23,858 nt of DNA from the NCBI GenBank assembly GCA_002373595.1, contig DFKT01000029.1:1-23858 (forward strand), in the 5' to 3' direction. This document shows positions 6,143 through 14,019 of the stretch, in pieces. Position numbers and translations under genes: made by a program. This DNA comes from Lachnospiraceae bacterium UBA3638 (GTDB lineage: Bacteria; Bacillota; Clostridia; Lachnospirales; Lachnospiraceae). How positions within the stretch are numbered: the first letter of the stretch is position 1; each line of letters starts with the position of its first letter. The notes beneath the pieces were generated by a model that ran no database searches, had not been told where the DNA came from, and worked only from the letters and a program-made list of their open reading frames with translations.

Positions 6143-9052
6143 TTATCTTCCCTCTCCTACGGCGCTCAGGAAATTCTTGGCGATTCCGAAAAGCGCTCTT
6201 CTGTCAGATCCTTCTGAAATGTTTCCCTCTGCATCCTTGCTCGGGCCGGTGACATATTGATTTATATGGGACCTATGGAGCGAGCGGGCCGTTTCCTCGT
6301 TTCTCTCGAATATACCGATCTCGCCGGTCCGCATTCCGCTCTCGTTATTTGTCAGGTCACTGAATATATCGGCAGCTTTTTCCGATTTCTGAAGGGCTTC
6401 TCTGCCCGAAGCGATGATATACCCCCCTATCGTCCCCTCATTTACCGTAAAATGGGCTTCTATGGGTTCTCCATCCGATATTTCGGTATAGATATCCACA
6501 TTCTGTCCACGTCCTGCATCCCTGTCAAAGACAAGGCGGACTGTCCTGATCTCTCCGCCGATCTCAGCCGGTACGAAGTACTCCTCTCTGCCGGTGCTTT
6601 CTCCTGCTGCCGGGAGCGCCGCACATACGGAGAGCTGCCTGTGTATCAGTCTAAGGTCCCTGATATCCAGTCCCTTTGATCCGCTAAAGGTGATCTCCTC
6701 AACTTCTTTTTCGAGATCCTCTATCATATCCGTGTATTCGTTAAGAGCGTCTTCACTCTCGGAGAGCCTGGTAAGCATATCGAGCTTTCTTTCGCTCTTT
6801 TTATCCCTGGCTTTTGCCAGTTTGCCAAACAGCTCATCCTCTCCCGAAAGAAGGCTCTTGGCCGCGATAAGATTATCCGCACTTCCCTTGATTCCCGCAT
6901 CCGAAAGGAGCCTCTCGGCTTCTTTCGCATTCTGCACAGCCTCTCTGTACTCGCGTATGAAAGCCTGTCTGTTTTCATCTCTGTAGGCACTTTCTATCTG
7001 ATCGGTAATGGATCTGCCTGCGCGGATTATATCGCTCCTTACGCCGAGAGAATCGGATACTTTGACGTCTAATCCTTTGAATCTGTTGGATCTGACTGCT
7101 GACAGAAGGCTTTCAAATCCTTCGATCGCGCCTTCATTTACCATAGCACCGATCGCTGCGCCGTCGGAGCCTTCAATCCCATGGATCATACGGTATATGC
7201 CTATGTATGACTCTCTCTCTTCATCCGTTATCTCGCCGGATCTGTCGAGAGCATACAGGTATTCCGAATAGCTCTTTGCTTTTTCATCATATGATCTATT
7301 CTCTTCCGCAGTATTTAAGTACTCTTCGATCTGTACGAAATCCTTCTCGAGCGGATTAAATCCGTCCCTGATCATTCCGAGCACTGCTGCCGGTTTCATT
7401 CTCTCTATTACGGAAGTCACTCTGGCATCGGCTTCCGAGACGGTCTTTATATTCTCCTCATTTATCTCCATGCGGTTGTAGCCGAGTATCCTTACCGCTC
7501 TTCTGTTCTCCTCGTTCAGATCCAGATCAAGATCCTTAACGATATCATCAACATTGGCGAATGCCTTGCGGATACTGTCACCGAGGTCTGCTCTGGGCGC
7601 GGTCATCAGGGCTTCATAGCTTTCGCCCGCTTTGATATAGGTATCTCTGAGCACCTTGCCTTCGGTATGGAATTCTTCGAAGTTTACATTCGGGGTGCCG
7701 GCGGAAACAAACATACCAAGTGTGTCCGCGGGAGAGATCTTTATCTCCTGAACGGCCGTATTGGTCTCATTCATCAGCCTGTATGAGGATACGGCATCGT
7801 CCCTCTCCGGGAAATAGCCTTCAGCAACACTCTTCTCGGCTTCCTTAAGTGCATCTATGAGCTGCTCCATAGGAGCCGTATCTATCGAGAATCCGCTGCT
7901 AAGGAGCTTAACATTGATTTCTGCAGTCATGGAGAGTCTTACTTCCTCGAGCTGCCTGCGGAGCTTTATATCGCCGACAAACTCCTCATATATTTCAGCA
8001 GAGAAAAATCTACTCTCTATCCTTGCCGCTTCGGAGTAAATATCCTCTCTGACGGTAAGATCCGCGTCCTTGGGAAGTTTTCCGGATGCAACTGCCGCCG
8101 CAGCAGACTCTGCGTAGTCCTTTTCGGATATAGGAAAATCGATCTTTTTGATGTCAGCAACCTTCCGAAGAGTCTCTTCCGTAACGGGAAGATCCCTTCC
8201 GAGGAGCCATTCTGCGTTCTTTAATCCGTCCTTTATGTACTCTTCGACCCCGGCTGCCGGTGCCGTGCTCTCCAGGAGTCCCTCTATCTGCTTCTTTAAT
8301 CCGGTATTCTCAGGGGCATCAAGGGTTGCTGCGCTGTTTCCCTGCTCTGCATGTGCGGATGTTGCGCCTGAAAATTCAGCTTCATAGAATCCTCTGACCG
8401 AGATATCCGATCCGTTTTCTATCATATAGGAAACTTCAGAGTCTTCAGGAGCCCTAAGTTCAGTGGCCATCTTCCAGCCTTCTGCTATATTTTCCGCATT
8501 CTCGGGAGTAATGGAGAGATCAGCGCGTGCAAATGCGGCCTTTACTTCATTTGCCAATTCCTTGGCCTGAGCTCCGCCGCCGAGGGCATTTATAAGGGAT
8601 TCGTCGCCAAAATCATCATTGTATCCTGCGATCACGGTTCCGCCCTTTGCCATCTCGGCTTTTACCCTATCCTGGATGGTGCATACCTCTGACGGATCCA
8701 TGCTTCCGTAGTCAAATCCGTCCTCGGATGCCTTCGCGTAATCCTCGGAGGACATGGTATTTGCCATGACCACATTAAACTGAGTCATTGAGGACACATC
8801 GATATTGCCCGCTTCGAGCTGGATCTGCTCGAGAGACTTCCCGCCGGCCTTTTCATCACCGGAGAGCCCGTAATCATATGGGTTCTTACGACTGTTTCCA
8901 AGGTCCAGCCTTATCCCGCCGGATGCACCGAACGCATCATTTCCGGCAAAAACACTTCCTTTCTTATCCGAAAGAAAAGGTGCTTTGGCGTTTTTCTGCG
9001 TGGTATTTTTGATATTTTCATTGGGATCCTGACTCGGGAAATTTATCTTCAA
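6143..9052 (-). CDS. Large DUF6240/FliK-like protein in the flagellin operon
   Basis: A 969-aa protein starting at TTG 9052, chosen because AAAGGAG (9060-9066) is 7 nt upstream. The farther in-frame ATG at 9103 lies in the loop of the preceding gene's terminator. There is no signal peptide and no membrane segment. Residues about 45-200 (RLDLG, GKSLEQIQLEAG, VVMANTMSSEDYAKASEDGF, AKGGTVIAGYNDDF) match what I recall of the clostridial DUF6240 family. The middle (200-800) is long, acidic and helical with coiled-coil tendency. Near 825-900 a beta-rich stretch (YFVPAEIGGEIRTVRLVF, VDIYTEI, IEAHFTVNEGTIGGYI) has the pattern of the FliK C-terminal hook-length domain. Its position directly before flagellin and fliS suggests a flagellar role, perhaps hook or filament length control or export gating. 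That role is inference; no biochemical function is shown by the sequence. Confidence 0.8.
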   Translation of the reverse strand: MKINFPSQDPNENIKNTTQKNAKAPFLSDKKGSVFAGNDAFGASGGIRLDLGNSRKNPYDYGLSGDEKAGGKSLEQIQLEAGNIDVSSMTQFNVVMANTMSSEDYAKASEDGFDYGSMDPSEVCTIQDRVKAEMAKGGTVIAGYNDDFGDESLINALGGGAQAKELANEVKAAFARADLSITPENAENIAEGWKMATELRAPEDSEVSYMIENGSDISVRGFYEAEFSGATSAHAEQGNSAATLDAPENTGLKKQIEGLLESTAPAAGVEEYIKDGLKNAEWLLGRDLPVTEETLRKVADIKKIDFPISEKDYAESAAAAVASGKLPKDADLTVREDIYSEAARIESRFFSAEIYEEFVGDIKLRRQLEEVRLSMTAEINVKLLSSGFSIDTAPMEQLIDALKEAEKSVAEGYFPERDDAVSSYRLMNETNTAVQEIKISPADTLGMFVSAGTPNVNFEEFHTEGKVLRDTYIKAGESYEALMTAPRADLGDSIRKAFANVDDIVKDLDLDLNEENRRAVRILGYNRMEINEENIKTVSEADARVTSVIERMKPAAVLGMIRDGFNPLEKDFVQIEEYLNTAEENRSYDEKAKSYSEYLYALDRSGEITDEERESYIGIYRMIHGIEGSDGAAIGAMVNEGAIEGFESLLSAVRSNRFKGLDVKVSDSLGVRSDIIRAGRSITDQIESAYRDENRQAFIREYREAVQNAKEAERLLSDAGIKGSADNLIAAKSLLSGEDELFGKLAKARDKKSERKLDMLTRLSESEDALNEYTDMIEDLEKEVEEITFSGSKGLDIRDLRLIHRQLSVCAALPAAGESTGREEYFVPAEIGGEIRTVRLVFDRDAGRGQNVDIYTEISDGEPIEAHFTVNEGTIGGYIIASGREALQKSEKAADIFSDLTNNESGMRTGEIGIFERNEETARSLHRSHINQYVTGPSKDAEGNISEGSDRRALFGIAKNFLSAVGEGR

Positions 9053-9087
9053 GATGAAACTCCTTTGAAATCCTGTTTTTGAGTCCA

Positions 9088-9118
9088 AAAAAGGCGAGCC
9101 CATAAGTGCTCACCTTTT
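9088..9118 (-). terminator. Rho-independent terminator after glgB
   Basis: On the minus strand AAAAGGTGAGC (9108-9118) pairs with GCTCGCCTTTT (9089-9099) through an 8-nt loop, with one U-G wobble, and runs into a T tract (9087-9092). The wobble becomes a C-A mismatch on the plus strand, so it works best for minus transcripts. It lies 39 nt past the glgB stop and 35 nt before the next gene's TTG start. Confidence 0.85.
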
Positions 9119-9146
9119 ATTTCGGAAATGTCCCCCCAAATCTTTA
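9119..9146 (-). promoter_or_regulatory. Candidate sigma-28 (SigD) promoter of the flagellin operon
   Basis: On the minus strand TAAA (9143-9146), a 16-nt spacer and TCCGAAAT (9119-9126) resemble the flagellar consensus TAAA-N15-GCCGATAA (6 of 8 against the GCCGATAT form). No convincing sigma-A promoter is seen in the gap. The predicted start is around 9111-9113, inside the 5' arm of the upstream terminator. Confidence 0.5.
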
Positions 9147-9156
9147 GCATTATGGG

Positions 9157-11151
9157 TTAGAACTCATATATCAAAGCCGTATACGGTGCGATATCCAGGC
9201 TTATCGAATATTTCTGAAGCGCACAGGGCACCTTGTCGGCATTTATCTCTGCGGGTGCCTCATTTCCCCAGCCTGCATATTTTTCCTCATCCGAATTCAG
9301 CACCAGTTTGTACTTTTTCGCTTTCGGAACGGGAACCATGTAGTTGTCCCAGCGCATGGGGGTCATATTAAGGATAAAGAGGAGATTTTTCTTGCCTGTT
9401 TCATCCCTTCTTACAAATGAATAGATACTTCTGTCCGCATCATCCGCATTCATCCACTCGAAGCCCTTCCAGCTGTTGTCTATGCGGTACAGGCAGGGAT
9501 AATCGCGATAAAGCTCAAGGAGATTCTGCACATAGAGCTTCATGCCGGAGTTATTCTTCTCTCCGAGCAGGAACCAGTCGAGCTCCCTGGCTTCGCTCCA
9601 CTCTCTCTCCTGCGCAAAATCCTGTCCCATGAAAAGGAGCTTCTTGCCGCTGTGACCGAACATATATGTATATCCGACACGCAGGTTTGCATACTTATCT
9701 ATCTGATATCCGGGCATCTTGCCGAGCATCGAACATTTGAGATGAACCACCTCATCATGCGAAAGAGGCAGGATGTAATTCTCGCTCTCGTTATAGGTCA
9801 TGGCGAAGGTCATCGCATAGTGATTGCCCTTTCTCATAACGGGATCGAGCTTCATATACTCGCAGAAATCATGCATCCAGCCCATGTTCCACTTGAATGC
9901 AAATCCGAGTCCCTCTCCTCCGATCTCGCCCGTAACATTGGGCCAAGCGGTAGATTCCTCCGCAATGGTAAGGAATCCGGGATATGTTCCGCGAACAACC
10001 GAATTGAGATGCTTGAAAAACTCTATCGCATCGTAATTCTTATTGCCGCCATCTTTATTGGGAAGCCACTGACCGTCCTTCTTGCCATAATCAAGATAGA
10101 GCATCGATGCAACTGCATCCACTCTGATACCGTCAACATGGAATTCCCTGAGCCAGTAGAGTACGTTTGCTATAAGGAAATTCTTGACCTCTGCCTTGGA
10201 ATAGTTGAATATCTTGGTTCCCCAGTCGGGATGCTCTCCGAGCCTCGGATCCGGATGCTCGTAAATGCAAGATCCGTCAAACTCACCGAGTCCATGGGCG
10301 TCGGTTGCAAAATGTGCGGGAACCCAATCAAGGATAACTCCGATGCCGTTCTTATGAAGCTCATTTACAAGATACATGAAATCTTTGGGCTCGCCGTATC
10401 TGGAGGTCGGAGCATAATAGCCCGTCACCTGATATCCCCAGGATCCGTCAAAGGGATGCTCTGCAATACCCATCAGTTCTACATGGGTATACTTCATCTC
10501 TTTGAGATACTCTACGATCCTCTCTGCGAACTCTCTGTAATTGTAGAATCCATCTTCCGTGCCGTTGGGATGCTTCATGAAGGATCCGATGTGGCATTCG
10601 TAGATCGCCATCGGCTCCTTGCTCCAGTCCTTCTTATCGCGGTCCTTCTCCCATTTGGAATCTTCCCATTTAAACCCGGAAAGGTCAGTTACTATGGATG
10701 CGGTACCGGGTCTGAACTCTGCATAGTTTGCATACGGATCTGCCTTGTAGAGTTTGCGTCCGTCCTTGGTATGGATAAGGAACTTATACATCTCACCGAC
10801 TTCAACACCGGGGATAAATACTGCCCATATGCCCACATCACCGAGTTTTTTCATCGGATGTGCGGTTTCATTCCAGCAGTTAAATGATCCGATTACATAT
10901 ACACTTTCCGCCGCAGGAGCCCAAGTGGCAAAGAAAACTCCCTTCTTTCCGTTCTCAACAGAGAGATGCGCTCCGAGTTTCTCATAAATCTCGTAATGCA
11001 CTCCCTGACCGAAAAGATACATATCATCCTTAGAGATAAATACCTTCTTTTCATCTGACTTCTTTGAAGTCTTTACCGTACTTGCGGATTTTGAAGACGC
11101 TGCAGTTTTCTTCTCATCTGTCTTCTTGGTCGTTTTGGTCGAAGCTGCCAT
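9157..11151 (-). CDS. glgB: 1,4-alpha-glucan branching enzyme (GH13)
   Basis: A 664-aa enzyme that makes alpha-1,6 branches in glycogen in the cytoplasm. Order of parts: a Lys/Ser/Thr-rich N-terminal tail (1-37) with the repeated unit KTTKKTDEKK / KTSKKSDEKK; an N-terminal CBM48-like domain (about 60-160, GVFFATWAPAAESVYVIGSF, FNCWN); the GH13 barrel; and a C-terminal beta domain. Catalytic residues are visible: nucleophile D345 in DGIRVDAVASM, acid/base E398 in TIAEEST, and transition-state D466 in LSHDEVVH, with DGSWGYQVTGYYAPTSRYG (235-253) typical of branching enzymes. Length is normal for GlgB apart from the tail. GGAGG lies 6 nt before ATG. It follows the TPR protein gene by 23 nt and is therefore likely co-transcribed. 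No other glycogen genes lie in the window. Confidence 0.96.
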   Translation of the reverse strand: MAASTKTTKKTDEKKTAASSKSASTVKTSKKSDEKKVFISKDDMYLFGQGVHYEIYEKLGAHLSVENGKKGVFFATWAPAAESVYVIGSFNCWNETAHPMKKLGDVGIWAVFIPGVEVGEMYKFLIHTKDGRKLYKADPYANYAEFRPGTASIVTDLSGFKWEDSKWEKDRDKKDWSKEPMAIYECHIGSFMKHPNGTEDGFYNYREFAERIVEYLKEMKYTHVELMGIAEHPFDGSWGYQVTGYYAPTSRYGEPKDFMYLVNELHKNGIGVILDWVPAHFATDAHGLGEFDGSCIYEHPDPRLGEHPDWGTKIFNYSKAEVKNFLIANVLYWLREFHVDGIRVDAVASMLYLDYGKKDGQWLPNKDGGNKNYDAIEFFKHLNSVVRGTYPGFLTIAEESTAWPNVTGEIGGEGLGFAFKWNMGWMHDFCEYMKLDPVMRKGNHYAMTFAMTYNESENYILPLSHDEVVHLKCSMLGKMPGYQIDKYANLRVGYTYMFGHSGKKLLFMGQDFAQEREWSEARELDWFLLGEKNNSGMKLYVQNLLELYRDYPCLYRIDNSWKGFEWMNADDADRSIYSFVRRDETGKKNLLFILNMTPMRWDNYMVPVPKAKKYKLVLNSDEEKYAGWGNEAPAEINADKVPCALQKYSISLDIAPYTALIYEF

Positions 11152-11174
11152 TTACTGCCTCCCGTTTCAGATGT

Positions 11175-13892
11175 CTATGCTGTGCGAAAATCTTTCTCTC
11201 CGAGTATGACTCGGTCTTCTTCATCGTATCGCCTGCCAAGCAAAATGTCAAAGAAATGCGTGGGTGTTTTCCTGTTTACGTTCTGTATTGCCTCATCAAC
11301 CATCTGCATTACTTCCACAACATTGACTGCGTGGTTGTTGGTCTGTCTGATCTCGATCCTGTGATGGAGCTCGAGCATACCCATCTGGTCGATCTTGTAA
11401 TCCTTGTTGAAAGCATACTTCTCTGCAAAGGCAACGAGTTTCTTCTCGCTGAGAGCCTTAACATCCATAGAAGCATTGAACATCTTCATCAGACGCTCGT
11501 CGTTCTTCAGGAGCTTCTCCATATTCTTTCTCTTATCGGTAAGGATGACAACTATGCCGAGGTTCTCCTTCTCGAGGCTTCCTCTGAGCATATCTTTGGT
11601 CTCGTCGTTCATTGCCGACGCGCCCTCTATGATAAGTCCTCCTCCCGAGAACTGCTCTACCATCTTGACGACATCTTTTTTATTCAGATCGTCTCCGGTG
11701 ATCTTGCCGACCTGTCCGGTGAAGTTGCCGTCGCTGGACCTGACATACTTCAGTATCTTGACTGCAAACGAACCGAGATCTATTCCGTCATCGCCGGTAA
11801 GTCTGATGTTTCCGGTATATGATGCCATGCTTATGTTGTCGAGCATCTCTGCCAGATCGTTCTTGGCTTCTTTGCTCTGGATGTATGTTGCGAAGAGTTC
11901 TTTCTGCTCCTTGCTGAGACTCCTCGAAGAATCCTGCGCGGATCTTTCTTCAGTCTCGTTCGCAATCTCTTCTGCGTTGTCTGTCGCGGTCTCTGCTTCG
12001 GTATCTGCTGCGGCTGCTTCGATCTCCGCATCGTTTTCCGCTGTTTCCTCGACCTGTGTCCCATCCTCGGCTGCAGCTTCTTCTGCCTGAATCTCTTCTG
12101 TCGGGATTTCTTCTGTCTGAGCCTCTTCGGTTTGCTCAGCTTCGGCAACCTCTTCCTCGCTCTCGCAGAACCTTTCCGTTTCTTCTGTTGCCTCATCCGA
12201 TACGACGTCCTCGGGCTCATCGTCCATGTCGTTGTCTGCAAGCTGAGTCAATATGTCTTCGCCGTTTGCAAGTCTCTGTGCTTCGGCTTCTTCTCTGTCT
12301 CTCTTCTCGCGTGCCTCTGCCTCGGCTTCACGCTCTAACTGCGCGAGTTTGCTGTCGAGTACCTGCTTCTCAAATTCGTCAAAGAGCTCACCGGTCTCTC
12401 TCTTTACTCTCTTGTGAAACTCTTCTTTGTGGCGTTCCTCGGTCTCCTGCTTGAGTTTCTCCCACTCGATCATCACATCGGAAATATTGAGCTGTCCGGT
12501 GATCTGTCTCGCGGGCTCTGCCTTTTCAGGCATTGCAAGACCTATCTGTCCGTCAGCCTCCTGAGTGAGGCTTCCTGCTATCTCCTCGGGAGGTTCTGCG
12601 GTGCGAGCTTCCTTTTCTGCAGCGCTTTCGGCTACAGGGTGGTATACTCTTCTGCCGTTCTCACCTTCCTCGACAACTCTCTCGGTGGTACCATCCATCT
12701 GCTCACTCGCCACTTCATAGAGCATCTGTCTGGAAATCTCTTTCTCGTGATCGCTCTCATCGCGAAGTGCTTCTTTGAGAGCTCCTTCGATATCCTTTAT
12801 CTCTCCGGTCTCACCGAAGAAAACTTCCGTGTGAGTGAGAACTCCTTCTTCTTCCTTCTGCTGAGCTGCGGCAGCCAGTATTTCTTCCGGCAGATCTTCC
12901 ACAGCATCTTCCGCTGTATCGGGGATCTCTCCCGTCTCGATATCATCACCGCTTATCTCTTCAAGCTCAGCGCTTTCGAGTTCTCCTGTATCCGACTCAT
13001 ACATGGGAGCAAGGATGGTCCTGGTAACAGCTTCCTTCTCCTCCTCGGAACCGTTAGTGAGCACTTCCTGTACACCCTCGGCTATAGCCTGCTGGAGATT
13101 GACTGTTCCGTACTCGCTCACATCCATCGTGCGGACCTGAATACCCAGATCATCGTCCTTCACGCCGGCAAATACCTGAGTATGTCCGAGTGCCAGAGCA
13201 CGTCTCTCATCATCCGCAGTAACCTCGGGAAGTACATCCCTCGGATCGCAGGACGCATCGTAATAAGTCTCCTCGCGCTTTTTGAATCTGTTGTCGTAGA
13301 TTTCCTGCTGCTGGGGAGTCAGAGGCTCGTGGAGCATTTTGAGTTCCATCGCCTTGATGACATATTTTCCTTCGCCAAAGAAAGTGATGAGTTCGTCGCA
13401 CTCCTCAACGCATCTGGTTGCATATCCTGCACGGTGCAGACAATGTGCGAGAGTGTATGCCCACTTTTCCTTGTAGTCCCTGTTCTTGTACTCCTCGAGG
13501 ACGGCAATCCTTTCTTCGAGGCTTACTCCCTGTGATTCGTATAATTTGTACTGAAGGATATATCTCCGGGGATCCCTGGATGCTATCTTGCAGAATTCCT
13601 GATAAGTATCGACGGCTGCGGAAACATCGTCTATCTTGATATAAAGCTCACAGAGCGAAAAGATTATGTCTTTCCCTTCCGGGTTTCTCTCCTGTGCGAG
13701 CTGGAGAATGTCTATCGCGTCCTCGTATCTGTGTACTTTTCTGTAAATATCGGCTATAACACAGAGCTTTCCGGATTTCTTTACCCTCGACCAGTCAATG
13801 GTGTCGGCTATCTCCGAAGCCCCGACAAAGTCCCCTTCATCGAGCCTCCTGTTGATCTCCTCGGCTCTGATCTCATATTCATGTTTGTTCAC
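11175..13892 (-). CDS. TPR protein with acidic linker and degenerate AAA+-like C-terminal domain
   Basis: A 905-aa cytoplasmic protein of unknown function. The GTG at 13892 is preferred because GAGAGG (13902-13907) lies 9 nt upstream. Another GTG at 13919 gives 914 aa but has no Shine-Dalgarno. Residues 1 to about 215 contain TPR-like helical pairs (YRKVHRYEDAIDILQLAQERNP; ISFSLCELYIKIDD-like pairs; KWAYTLAHCLHRAGYATRCVEECDEL begins a third). The middle (about 230-660) is very acidic and low in complexity, with TEE/AEE runs. The C-terminus (about 690-890) follows the order of a SpoVK/CbxX-like AAA+ domain, but the P-loop position reads LTGDDGIDLGSFA and the Walker B position GGLIIEGA, so nucleotide hydrolysis looks lost. 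Such proteins may act as scaffolds. It precedes glgB by 23 nt, so a glycogen link is possible but unproven. Confidence 0.82.
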   Translation of the reverse strand: MNKHEYEIRAEEINRRLDEGDFVGASEIADTIDWSRVKKSGKLCVIADIYRKVHRYEDAIDILQLAQERNPEGKDIIFSLCELYIKIDDVSAAVDTYQEFCKIASRDPRRYILQYKLYESQGVSLEERIAVLEEYKNRDYKEKWAYTLAHCLHRAGYATRCVEECDELITFFGEGKYVIKAMELKMLHEPLTPQQQEIYDNRFKKREETYYDASCDPRDVLPEVTADDERRALALGHTQVFAGVKDDDLGIQVRTMDVSEYGTVNLQQAIAEGVQEVLTNGSEEEKEAVTRTILAPMYESDTGELESAELEEISGDDIETGEIPDTAEDAVEDLPEEILAAAAQQKEEEGVLTHTEVFFGETGEIKDIEGALKEALRDESDHEKEISRQMLYEVASEQMDGTTERVVEEGENGRRVYHPVAESAAEKEARTAEPPEEIAGSLTQEADGQIGLAMPEKAEPARQITGQLNISDVMIEWEKLKQETEERHKEEFHKRVKRETGELFDEFEKQVLDSKLAQLEREAEAEAREKRDREEAEAQRLANGEDILTQLADNDMDDEPEDVVSDEATEETERFCESEEEVAEAEQTEEAQTEEIPTEEIQAEEAAAEDGTQVEETAENDAEIEAAAADTEAETATDNAEEIANETEERSAQDSSRSLSKEQKELFATYIQSKEAKNDLAEMLDNISMASYTGNIRLTGDDGIDLGSFAVKILKYVRSSDGNFTGQVGKITGDDLNKKDVVKMVEQFSGGGLIIEGASAMNDETKDMLRGSLEKENLGIVVILTDKRKNMEKLLKNDERLMKMFNASMDVKALSEKKLVAFAEKYAFNKDYKIDQMGMLELHHRIEIRQTNNHAVNVVEVMQMVDEAIQNVNRKTPTHFFDILLGRRYDEEDRVILGEKDFRTA

Positions 13893-13902
13893 AGTAAAAA
13901 TC

Positions 13903-13942
13903 CTCTCGTCTATGACCACAACATCTATAACATAGTCGAGAG
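13903..13942. repeat. Long inverted repeat over start site and Shine-Dalgarno of the TPR gene
   Basis: Arms CTCTCGTCTATG (13903-13914) and CATAGTCGAGAG (13931-13942) are inverted copies with one mismatch in 12, separated by 16 nt. The left arm contains most of the Shine-Dalgarno complement (13902-13907) and the right arm touches the -10 box. It could be a repressor operator, or an RNA hairpin hiding the ribosome site if transcription starts at or above 13942. Confidence 0.7.
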
Positions 13943-13943
13943 A

Positions 13944-13973
13944 ATTTTACCATAAATTGTATGTAAATGTCCA
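13944..13973 (-). promoter_or_regulatory. Promoter of the TPR protein - glgB operon
   Basis: On the minus strand TGGACA (13968-13973), an 18-nt spacer and an extended -10 TGG-TAAAAT (13944-13952). This leaves a leader of about 45 nt to the GTG start at 13892. Matches are good (5 of 6 at each hexamer plus the TGn extension). Confidence 0.65.
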
Positions 13974-13980
13974 GCAAACT

Positions 13981-13992
13981 ACTAAATTTAGT
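13981..13992. repeat. 12-bp perfect palindrome ACTAAATTTAGT
   Basis: ACTAAATTTAGT lies 8 bp upstream of the -35 box of the TPR-glgB promoter and about 28 nt past the acyltransferase stop. It could be a regulator site. It is AT-rich, so chance is possible. The rest of the gap (13993-14019) holds only a weak AAGAT/ATCTT hairpin and no clear terminator for the acyltransferase gene. Confidence 0.4.
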
Positions 13993-14019
13993 GAATAAAG
14001 ATCTACATCTTGTGTCGGA

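Noticed and set aside
6360..6395. GCCGATAT, a perfect sigma-28 -10 box, on the minus strand about 250 nt before flagellin
   Set aside because: It lies inside the DUF6240-like coding region (Ala-Asp-Ile codons), and no TAAA occurs at the right distance upstream; the closest GAAA is only 12 nt away.
9053..9103. ATG 9103 as start of the DUF6240-like gene
   Set aside because: It lies in the loop of the glgB terminator and has no Shine-Dalgarno; TTG 9052 has AAAGGAG at 7 nt.
9652..10887. 411-codon open frame on the plus strand opposite glgB
   Set aside because: It mirrors the glgB coding strand exactly, has no ribosome site, and its translation matches no family; glgB has complete catalytic motifs.
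12040..12180. Short tandem repeats in the TPR gene (EEI/TEE units)
   Set aside because: They are degenerate low-complexity codons of an acidic linker, not a CRISPR array or a mobile element.
12414..13535. 373-codon open frame on the plus strand opposite the TPR gene
   Set aside because: It is a shadow of the Glu/Ala-rich coding sequence on the other strand, with no Shine-Dalgarno and no recognisable domain.
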